Source of the DNA: Promethearchaeota archaeon
GTDB lineage: Archaea; Asgardarchaeota; Lokiarchaeia; Sigyniarchaeales; SOKP01
Direction: 5' to 3'
DNA: 64,000 bases
Assembly: GCA_019058445.1 (NCBI GenBank)
Contig: JAHPZA010000009.1
Location: 434,001-498,000, forward strand
The position numbers were made by a program, and so were the translations under genes. Positions 10,601 through 19,000 of the stretch are shown here, one piece after another (position 1 is the first letter of the stretch; each line of letters starts with the position of its first letter). The notes beneath the pieces are model-generated. The model was given only the letters and a program-made list of their open reading frames with translations. It had not been told where the DNA came from and ran no database searches.

Positions 10601-12634
10601 AACTATTGTCCCTGAATGGGAATCAGTTTTTTCAACAGATCCGTCAATATATATTTTACTGTTGCTCCCATCATAAGTGCCGACAACATATAACCAAGTT
10701 TGTATTGGAAATTCCCATTTCCCCGTGTATCTATCTCCACCAGTAGTACTTACATAAAATGTTATATACCCATCGTGATCACTATCATGATATAACCGAT
10801 ATTCATTAGATTTCCCTACAATAGTGGGCCAATCTGCTTTTGATGCTACTCCTAACCATATCCACGCCTCTATCGTAATCTCGTCTATAATATCCTCCGT
10901 ATCGCCGCAACTAATATAATCATCTGTTCCATCAAAATTTATACTCCCATCTATTTGTCCAGCAATTTGGTTGGTACTTGACATAGAACCGTATGAAGTA
11001 CCATCATTGATAGCCGTGCTATCTTTTATTTCACCACTAGTTCCAGTAGGAACTTCACTCAAGTGCCAAACACCCTTATAATTATTATCCCACACTCCTG
11101 AAGGATCTTGTCGTGAAGTCATGGATGAATTACCGTAATACATATAGATAATTGTATCAACAGAATCCGAGATATAAGGAATGCGAACCCATGCAACCAA
11201 TTTAGCAAAAGTAGGATTATAAGATTGGTTGAAATATTCAATTTCATGTTGTAACCATATTGAACCATTATAAAAGGCAATATCATTGGCATTGGACTGA
11301 ACTTGAACTCTTAAATCTGAATCTAAAATTGAGACTAATAAAGGAAAATCCTTATGACTGCCAGTTACCTTATTATGGTCAATTGTTATTACTTTATAGA
11401 AATTAAAATCTTTTGGTTTTGGAGGATTCACTTCATAACGACCACTAATAGAATAAAATTTGCTCGGATCCTTTTGGTTTTCATAACAAGTCGAAATCCA
11501 ATCTGATGATCGAACAATATTAGAAACGCGAACTTCGTCCATAATACCGTGAATATCATCGTCCCAGTCTCCAGCGTCACCGATAGAAAAAGAAGTGGAA
11601 CTATCTAAATCTGCATCATCAATAGACCCTGTACCAGCTAGGAGCCCATTATGATATAATATTACAGTTCCAGTCGTCCTATTATAAGTGACTGCAACTT
11701 GCTGCCACTCATATGCGATCATAACTGCACTTGAAGTCCAAACCCATTGTTCACTAGGATATGAAGAAAGGTATAAGTAATTATCAAAAGAAAATTGGAT
11801 TTTTTCGGATCCCATAATACAATCAAAGTCTACAAGATTTCTTGGATAAATCCAAGCAACGAACGTAAATTCTCCTGTACTATTCAAATTATCATCAAGA
11901 TTAGGGGAATCAGGAACGGTAATATCATCATCAGATCCATCAAAATCTATACTCCCATCAATTTTTCCCTCCACTTGATCATCCGTAGTCATTGAAGCTT
12001 GAGCTGTCCCATCATTATTATTAGAAGTTGAATCTTTTATTTGGCCTGTATAACCGGGTCCAGGATCTTCACGTAGGTGCCAGATACCCTTATAATTTGA
12101 TTCCCATACGTCAGATGGATTTTGACGCGAACCCATAGTTGAGTTCCCGTAATACATATAAATTATAGTGTCCTTATCATGGAAAAGTATAGGAATTCGA
12201 ACCCAGGCAACTAATTTAGCATACCTATCACCATAATTCTGTTCAAATAATTCTATTTCGTGATCTAACCAATCTGTACCATTGGAAAAAGCAATATCAT
12301 TGCCATTTGATTGTACTTTATCATATAGATCCGAATCTAAAACAGAAATTAATAATGGAAAATTAGTAAAGCTTTCTTCTCCAATGACTTTATCATGGTC
12401 AATTGTTATTATTTTGTAGAATTTGAAGTAATTAGCGTTAGAGGGTGTGTTTGAGGAAATTTGAAGTGAGAAATCGTCGTTCTTATCGTTTTCGAAAAAA
12501 TCTTGATTATCATCACGATTTGTATTATCTATTTTTCCAATGTATAATGAAAGATACGTCACCTGTACAATAGTTGAAGCTATTATAGCAAATAAAATTA
12601 GTATTGATTTAGCTATCCTCTTATTGAATTTCAT
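4688..12634 (-). CDS. Giant DUF2341/LamG surface lectin receptor B (2648 aa)
   Basis: Complete. It has an N-terminal hydrophobic segment (about 9-32) and three DUF2341+LamG units at about 70-400, 408-735 and 742-1080. A beta-rich stalk to about 2170 carries regulatory-like repeats (SGVKLMF, GKVTLRW) and many N-x-S/T sites. One transmembrane helix follows (about 2173-2194, FYLLLLIAAIGAIVGSLGTY), then a tail of about 450 residues. At about 2281-2375 the tail has a strand-strand-helix-three strands-helix order (GLILMRW, TEIVVQYP, TLMQIYGTHEYTG, YYLVLILNL), which fits a longin-like fold. Two winged-helix-like stretches follow (ISKSELMVWL; NELEKLKKKG). B is the most divergent of the complete copies, mainly in unit 3 and the tail. 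Inferred role: lectin receptor that passes a signal or recruits partners through the tail. Confidence 0.9.
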   Translation of the reverse strand: MKFNKRIAKSILILFAIIASTIVQVTYLSLYIGKIDNTNRDDNQDFFENDKNDDFSLQISSNTPSNANYFKFYKIITIDHDKVIGEESFTNFPLLISVLDSDLYDKVQSNGNDIAFSNGTDWLDHEIELFEQNYGDRYAKLVAWVRIPILFHDKDTIIYMYYGNSTMGSRQNPSDVWESNYKGIWHLREDPGPGYTGQIKDSTSNNNDGTAQASMTTDDQVEGKIDGSIDFDGSDDDITVPDSPNLDDNLNSTGEFTFVAWIYPRNLVDFDCIMGSEKIQFSFDNYLYLSSYPSEQWVWTSSAVMIAYEWQQVAVTYNRTTGTVILYHNGLLAGTGSIDDADLDSSTSFSIGDAGDWDDDIHGIMDEVRVSNIVRSSDWISTCYENQKDPSKFYSISGRYEVNPPKPKDFNFYKVITIDHNKVTGSHKDFPLLVSILDSDLRVQVQSNANDIAFYNGSIWLQHEIEYFNQSYNPTFAKLVAWVRIPYISDSVDTIIYMYYGNSSMTSRQDPSGVWDNNYKGVWHLSEVPTGTSGEIKDSTAINDGTSYGSMSSTNQIAGQIDGSINFDGTDDYISCGDTEDIIDEITIEAWIWLGVASKADWPTIVGKSNEYRLYHDSDHDGYITFYVSTTGGDRYTGKWEFPIQTWLYVVGTYDGSNSKIYIDGSVEKTDSHSGTIVPTTNDLRFARKAGSTYFDGSVDEIRISNIARSAEWIATSYENQNDPNNFYSISGALKTYIPSFEDFAYYKEITIDHTKVSGTGSHMNFPVLISILDEDLHDDVQLDGDDIAFSNGTEWIDHEIEVFEQNYDSTRAQLIAWVRVPSLSTSTNTKIYMYYGNSNLCSQENPTGVWDANHKGIWHLAEQGGGTLSIEDSTSNSNYGTDYNGVSFNNDGQVAKSVGFDHAYTQRIQIADDTSLHISDQLTVEVWINPNEVDEWISLVSKMDGDWNSQLSSNEDLYSAVDNNGRLFIGLANSGSYYEWTSDVYLSAGTWQHIVFTYDSSTSICTAYKNGDFEDSQNFGLGTLATNTRPLYIGFNRGWIVESFEGNIDEVRISNTVRSAEWIQTEFNNQKYPNTFYSVGSEQTGFSNVQINTIDSYGNPIPNVNVTILNSTEIKYSSITNNDGYTLFTNIPQSAIDGYNFTVNMTSNIEPLHTVTINRTSEAIKIEDPFHNITLICNASRNIFTVEDVDGVPLDSAWIIVSKGTQELQNSTLDATGHATFWWLNTTGYSYKVWYQDIVYDPNPIVLKSDVILSPNIPIPLTVNLTTASVTIWTADQSQVVSGVKLMFYNTSSGASIVNFTTNMNGKVTLRWLTTNSNYNYSLNVTFYGDNKQIRFADDTDPFHLSTLELDIAIATSYDIEMEMSSGQIEEYETEIILLMSDSIVEPWGTKITIRALFNVTKAAGQQELLGPKYADSMTYKIYDEQNNLIKTGTIPIDSVYIGRHLCTFETSGLEAKVSYSIIIEATKLEYVVPDEESLSLYLLENEMILNQSENEDSEQTVYWLENINMSVIPYSEITEEYIVEQSIFQTVDHEFKFSIPDISNSWNLTEIIFNIYNISWTGDENNINITITDPYGDLTKYTRSNHSGWDIDGHRWIGIAYTLGKASPVGDNSFNFTIGGSFTGTVDIITDIHVIRDKINIEYKQFNITDTICLLSDRNGWVINNITFYLYNCRNASDWSVIDPASVIEKIVTNEGINYTFISHELGTGKIIIDNITIYPLEGQFLFDIINTSEIMFDVNITIEFMQGFYWNEFLETINSSETFHDIDHNSEIQISIVEYNWMDNGAMLLINEIWNGTNYVLPSNVEMNVTINGITYTDIYDVKNNGEFSLLSFNKDQIYTAQIGTNQDVNFTLSFGIMYSRIAIYEIQGTLTYSILGTDISNQLVQYCDDLGCYIQLINTSLIDANIYNPYTIRFACSKENYKSDITLDLDLRVLERLTLVGYAGANQTGFNIITSSIYVGDSTIYTFSYIDYEYGTNLQDLDCQSYDWNYYNTEGQLMESSSGILTTNANNEYVLDFNTELRSVGRYELWISLEKQNYESKQAIIILTINNREIDYDLGDMFEDKQTSVVKGEKITLSIELTDPTKGDILLTGAKVILEIGDDELEFEEVEDGVYEVEFETDDYEAFFSSNTITGTIKISKANYTSEDTDITIVVEMEEVEVIPGVLGIPIFYLLLLIAAIGAIVGSLGTYKYIQLMKIPEFVKKLRSMKKLIKANDDIDKSLLYPSKEMYMAHLVKDQCQMIGVSVEAMLGMQIQKVEEVLKVKQKVISTKRSSELVPQGLILMRWNERVGTEIVVQYPEGIDITKKTLMQIYGTHEYTGESGLVTLMAGNSNILSYYTGAEKGYYLVLILNLDDDPDLYEDAMADILRSIFQNLEDDAYLHIIPSLFQRLAMFPNLTAEGRIAYVYQDEIKRMVINRLREEGVISKSELMVWLKDKYKEGFIDLENIVAELVKMEIIKESSIKGLPSELIFFINDIYMIRVPPIELLKKPEAHGLPPQLAKVYSNEINKFFQNYHPTEEDNIKVIETISKPQVYETLRLLRTAIVTRNELEKLKKKGVIDINLVLKQLWQANLISVLQDKTGTEYYALLSDFNLDLIFPKYLLQIIKNGYDQKSKGDNVLIEYLNILEDTYLTLKAKEKSEE

Positions 12635-12665
12635 AGTTAAATTTCCTTTTTTCTTTTATATCTTT

Positions 12666-12728
12666 GTTATTAGATAAATATTGGAAATATTAGTAATATC
12701 TTAGAAAAAATCTATGTATTTAAATATG
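12666..12728 (-). promoter_or_regulatory. Promoter and leader motif of gene B
   Basis: The TATA-like tgtatttaaatatg (+ strand about 12715-12728) lies about 85 bp upstream of the ATG at 12634. The shared leader motif GTTATTAGATA...TTGGA is at 12666-12685. Spacing and order match the other four lectin genes. Confidence 0.55.
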
Positions 12729-12777
12729 ATCGATTTTTTTAAGCCAAAAAAGATTAAGGATGATTTGAAATCCCCAT

Positions 12778-12896
12778 TTTTATCAGATGAATTTCTATAA
12801 AAGATATTCCCTCGAGTAAAAGAGATTTACTAAGTTAAATAGTGGAAGAGTTCATTTTAAAGGTTTTTATCAATTAAAACTTCAAGAATCTAAAGG
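12778..12896. repeat. 119-bp conserved intergenic element, copy 2
   Basis: Gap-free counterpart of 4458-4576 (7 differences by eye), in the same place relative to the promoter of the downstream lectin gene. It is non-coding in all frames over any useful length. Confidence 0.7.
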
Positions 12897-13085
12897 ATAT
12901 AGAGGTTGATAAGTCTTTATTAATAGATTCAAACAAAAAACACATTGAATGAGAGCTATTTAATGAAGTCCTCGTAAGCGTAAGGATTGATGCTAAAAAA
13001 GAATTAATTATAAAAACTTCATTATATTGTAAGAATTCCTTAAAAAATAAAAAATGATAAAAAAAAGAAAAAGTAATGGTTTAAA
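12897..13085. other. 3' flank of gene C, no gene seen
   Basis: A/T-rich sequence with no convincing open frame or RNA gene. The part nearest gene C (about 12996-13050) resembles the flank of gene B. T-runs on the minus strand just after the gene C stop could terminate transcription. Confidence 0.35.
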
Positions 13086-16000
13086 TTATTCTACTAATTT
13101 TTCTCTTGATTTTATGGTAAGAAAGGTATCTTCAAGTATCTCAAGATATTCAATTAGAACTTTATCACTTTGAGATCTTTGTTCATATATATTTTTAATG
13201 GTTCTTAAAAGATATTTTGGAAAGACAATTTCTATATAAAAGTCTGATTGGAGGGCATAATACTCAGTTCCACTCTTGTCTTGAAGAACTTTAATCATAT
13301 TAGCGTCCCACAGTAATTTTAAAACTTTACTTACATCTTCTACTCCCTTCTTTTTAAGTTTTTCAAGATCCTCTTTAGTGACAATAGCATTTCTTAATAA
13401 TTGAAACGTCTGATAAACGTCTGGATATGCTAAAATATTTAGGATTTTTAGATTGTCTAATTCTGTTGGAATGTATTGCTCAAAGTATTTTTTAACCTCA
13501 TTAAGATAATCTTTTGTTAGTTGATTTGGTAATCCACTTTCCTCAGGGTTTTTAAGTAGCTTAAGTGGTGGAACTCGTAGAGATATAAGATCACCGGTAA
13601 GAAAATTTAATTCTGAGGACATCCCTTTAACTGAAACTTGCTTTATTAGCTCTCTTTTTATGAGTTCAGTTAAAACAGCATCTAAGTCGATAAACCCTTC
13701 TTTATATTTGTCTTTGAGCCAAACCATCAATTCCGATTTGGCAATGATCCCTTCATCTCTTAATCTACTTAAAATTAACCTTTTAACTTCATCTTCATAA
13801 GTATTAATAAGATGCTGTTCGTTGTTTAGAGTGGGATAAACCGCTAATCTTCGAAATAGATGAGGAATAATATTTAAATAAGACTCATCTTCTAAATTCT
13901 GTAATAGAATTTGAATAACATCAACCATTCCACCTTCATAAGCATCAGCATCATCCTCAACATTCAAAATTAAAACAAGATAATAACCCTTTTCTTGTCC
14001 AGTATAATAGGATACAATGTTCAATGAACCAACCATTAAATTAATCCTTCCCGATTCTCCTGTATATTCGTGGGCCCCGTATATTTGCATTAGTGTTTTC
14101 CGCGAAATTTCAATATCTTTAGGATATTTAACTAATACTTCTGTACCTATTCTTTCATCCCATTTCATAAGAATTAATCCAGATGGCATGAGATCAAGAT
14201 TTCTCTCTAAATCTTCTTTTTTTGCTTTTATTATTGGCAATGTTTTTGATTTCATAGATTTAATTCCCATAATTTCTTCAATTGAAAGTCCAAGTTTCCG
14301 CCATCTTTCACTTACCATATTTACCATATACGCTTCTTTATCCGCAATTGAGATTGAATCTGAGATTTGTGCTGACTTTTTGATTAAATCTTTAATATTT
14401 CTTATTTTTTTGACAAATTTAGGAATTTTGGCTAATTGGATATATTTATATGTTGCAAGGCTCCCCACAATGGCAATGATAGCTATAAGAAGAATTAACA
14501 GATAAAATGTTGGCATAGAAACTCCTTCTTGGGAGCCTAATCCAGGGATTATGACTAGTTCTTCCATTTCAATGACAATGGTTATATCAGTATCCTCAGA
14601 AGTGTAGTTTGCTTTTGATATTTTGATGGTACCTGTTATCGTATTTGAAGTAAAAAAGGCCTCATACTCATCTGTTTTAAATTCTAATTCATACACCCCA
14701 TCCTCCTCCTCTTCAAATTCAAAATCATCTCCTTCAATCTCTAATATTACCGTTGCTCCTTTTAACGGAATATCTCCTTGAGTTGGATCGGTTAATTCTA
14801 TAGAAAGTGTGATCTTTTCTCCTTTTACTACACTAACTTGCTTATCTTCAAACATATCCCCCAATTCATAATCAATTTCTCTCATATTAACCGATAAGGT
14901 AACTATTACCCGTTTATAAATGTAATTTTGTTTATCTAATTTGATCCATACCGTATAGACTCCAGGATTTAATGTTTCAGTATTAATATCTAAAATATAC
15001 TTATTATTATTGTCATCAAAATCCAGATTTCCAGCACTATAGTCAATAGATTGTTGATTTGAACCCTCAATAGTAATTCTATATTCTTGAGTATCTAAAT
15101 TTATGATATCAGTGGTTAACATCGCATCTGTATATGAAAAAGTAAAATTTACTGCATCATGGACATATATGTTTTGATATAACTGAATGTCAGTGGAGAT
15201 CCCATTAATCAACGTCAAGCGCTTCAATACATTTATATCCAATTCTTTAGTTGCGTTTTCATAGTGATCTTTTGAAACAGTAAATTCCACAGTAAATCCC
15301 CCAGCATTAATTAAAGAAGTATCAATAGATTGTGTAAAATGCATTCCTAATATATCAGAATAATAATCTTGCACGGTACCATGTATATCTGGATCTTCTC
15401 GTATTTTAAATGTCACTGTGCTAGAAATTTCATAATGCACAGTTCTTAAATAATTGATACTAAAAATAATCGTAAAATTAACCGCTTGATTGGTTTCTAT
15501 ACTCGCTAAATAGAGCATATTCTTGCTAAAACCTCCCAAGAAAAATGAACCCTCTCCCTGAAGTGTATTTGAAATGCTATAGGTTTGCCCTCCGATAGTG
15601 ATATTCATTGCTAGCTCTGATGGAAAAAAATAGTCAATGCCATCAGTAATATCTTTAATAATTAAAAAGGTACCCTGATCATCAAAATTATTGTTAAACA
15701 CAATACTGAATTCCTCTCCATTACTGAAATCATGCTCAATTATAGTCACACTAATATTTTCTAAATGGTGATGCCAATAAAATCCCTCATAATATTTCAC
15801 TGTAATATTGACATCAAATATAATATCTGAACTCTTAAAAATATGGAATAAAAATTGATTGTCAATAGGATAAATCGTTATATTGTCAATATTGACTCTT
15901 GCCATTCCATTACCAAGGTTTTCTAACGTGTAATTATACCCCTCATTTGTCATGAATTTTGAAATCACAGTATTCGGATTATCTATTAAACTCCAATCTG

Positions 16001-19000
16001 AAGGATTACGACAATTATAGAGGTTAAAGGTTATGTTTTTAATAACCCAGCCATTTTCATCTGATATAATGCTAATCTCATCCGTCACATTAAATTGGAT
16101 ATATTCTACATTAACTTTATCTCGTAGAAACCAGGAGTATGCAACAATATCTACCGTATCATCAAACGAGCCTCCAATCGTAAATCTAAAACTATTATCT
16201 CCCATAGGACTGCATGTATCTAAGTCGAGAGTGATCCCTTTCCACCATCCTTGAAGATAATTGTATTCACTACCCAAAACAGTCGCATTGGTTTTATGCC
16301 ACATCCAAAACTCATTATGAGGGTCTATAAATGTAATATTTATATCACTTTCAGCAACGTTCCAGGAAATATTATAGATATTGAATGTAATTCGCGATAA
16401 ATTCCAATCACTGGAGATTTCAGGCACTACGAAGCTAAATGTATGGTCAACATCTTGAAAAATAGTATCCTCGACAAGGATCTCTTCAGAAATTTCACCA
16501 TACGGTTTAACTGACAAGTCAATGCTCTCTAACCAATAATCCTCTTGAAGAGAATCATCATTTTCTGTTTGATTTAAGATCAGATCGATCTTTTGGATTT
16601 CTAAGGGAAAATATAAATCGGAAGGGATGCTAAAGCCCGATTTTTGAGCATATATTCGTATAATATAAAATTCACCCCCCGCCAATTTCGTGGTATCAAT
16701 ACTGACGTGATGTCTTCCCGAATTGCCCTCTTCAATAGAGATGGTTCCTGAGTAAAGGGGAGTAACTCCAGATAAGAGCTGATATGTCATTGAATCTGCA
16801 TAAGTGGGACCTAATAACTCAGGATGACCCTTTGCTTTACTTACATTGAATAAGAAACGCAATTTCAATTGTGCCCCCCACACAACCGCAATATTATCTG
16901 TAGGATTTAACGAAATTATCTCTGTACCGTAATCGGCTATATCAATATCATAAATCTTTAGATTAAAAGTAGCTTTAGCAGCCACTATAAAACTCATATT
17001 ATTGATAAATGGAGGAGGCCCGACATTTGTGCTATTGAACTCCAATATCCCTCCAAAAAAACTCAATTGTAATGAATAGTTCCCATGTATTCCAGAAGAG
17101 TTTAACCACCTTAAGGTTGCTTTCCCGGTTATATCTGTGGTTAAATTGGTGATGCTAGCTCCTAAAGTGTCGTTAATTCTTAAGAGTACTTTTACTCCAC
17201 TCATTGCTTTCCCATTTTCGTCCTCAACAAAAAAATCCACGGTCGTTAAATTTACCTTTATTTCAAGGGTAGAATTGGGGGTAAGGAGATCTCCTGATGC
17301 CAAAAGAATTTCGTGCGGATTATACATATTGTCGAAATAATGGATCGTATAGTTGTACTCATACGGGGTGACATTCACCCACCAAAATATCGCTGTACCA
17401 TCATTATCAATCGTACAATTTTGGAGACTGTGTGAACTATTACCTACTATAATCCAACCAGAATCTACAGGAATATCATCAATATCCACTATGTTAAAAA
17501 AATTAGTGCTAACGTTGCAGATTAAATCCACCGTTTGAGACAATTCATTAATTAAAATTGCTTCGGAGGTAATGTTAATGATTTCTAAATAATTCCCTAT
17601 ATCTGAGGTCATGCTTGCTGTAAAATTATACTCTCCCACATCTATATTCGTATGGAAAACACTTCCATTAATGTTAGTGAAAGCACTCCTAATTAATGCC
17701 GAATTTTGATACATAGAAATATTTACATTTGCTATTGAATTGCCATATAAATCAATTGCATTTACTTGAAGATTTTTACATAATTTTGTGCTCAATATTA
17801 CTTCCGCTCCTATAGAATAAAAACTATCTGGAGTATGTTGATTGTTATATTCCGTTAAAATCCAATTATCAGAATAGAGTCCATCTGAAATTCTAATTTC
17901 ATCTAAAATTCCATCAAAATCATTGCTAGTTAAGGAAAATTGAAGATCTTCTGTTCCGTTCAGGTCACCTAGAGTATTAATATTAGTGCCTGAGTTAATC
18001 TCATATCCATCTTTATAAATACGAATTTTATCGTTATCTCTATCAATCACTCCAACAATATACATCCAATCATCTAAAGTTATGCTAGCACTGGAACTTA
18101 CGCTATTTTCATCTCCATCTGCAGCGTGATAAGCGAGGTCATTTCCACCAGGATCAATAGAAAAACAATAACCTTTATCAGAGATACTTGATGCTCCCTT
18201 ATAGAGAGGAAGTTGTGATGTACCCGTACCGCTATCAATATTTATCCAAATACTAACAGTAAAGCTTCCCGTTCCAAAATCAAAATGTCCATCACTAGGA
18301 TCACCAACATTTACCGTGCCATCAGTACCAAACTCATACGCACCATCAATTTGCCCAGTTGAAGGGCGGGTTACTGCTCCTGAAATCACTCCGGCTTCCC
18401 CATAAGATGTAGAATCTTGTGCATTCCCACTTGGTTCAGAAAGATGCCACACTCCCATATAATTAGCATTCCATACTCCTGTGGGATTCTCCTGTGAATT
18501 CATTGTGGAATTTCCGTAATACATGCGAATAGTAGTATCAATAGAGGTTGATAATTGAGGAATGCGAACCCAAGCCGTTAGCTGCGCATGGGTACTGTTA
18601 AATGTTTGATTAAATAGTTCAATTTCGTGGTCTAACCATATAGATCCTAATGCAAAGGCAAGATCATTGCCATTAGCTTGAACTTTATTACTATCATGTA
18701 AGTCTGTATCTTCAAGATAAATTAATACGGGAAAATTAGTCAGACTACCTGATTCAGGAATTTTTGAACTGTCAATTGTTATAGATTTATAGTAGTTAAA
18801 ATATTCAGCATCAGAAGGAACATCTTCATCTACTTTTGTAGCATTACTAATAGAGTAAAAATCATTTGGATCATCTTGATTAGCAAATTCTGTTTTAATC
18901 CAATCAGCGGAACGTGCAATAGTAGATATGCGAATTTCATCTAACTGTCCTTCCCATTCACCACTCCAGGTTACATTCTTAGGCTGATCAGAATGTCCTA

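Noticed and set aside
14017..14505. A 162-codon open frame antisense to the tail of lectin gene C
   Set aside because: The composition mirrors the coding strand, there is no family resemblance, and the open frame is explained by codon bias of the real gene.
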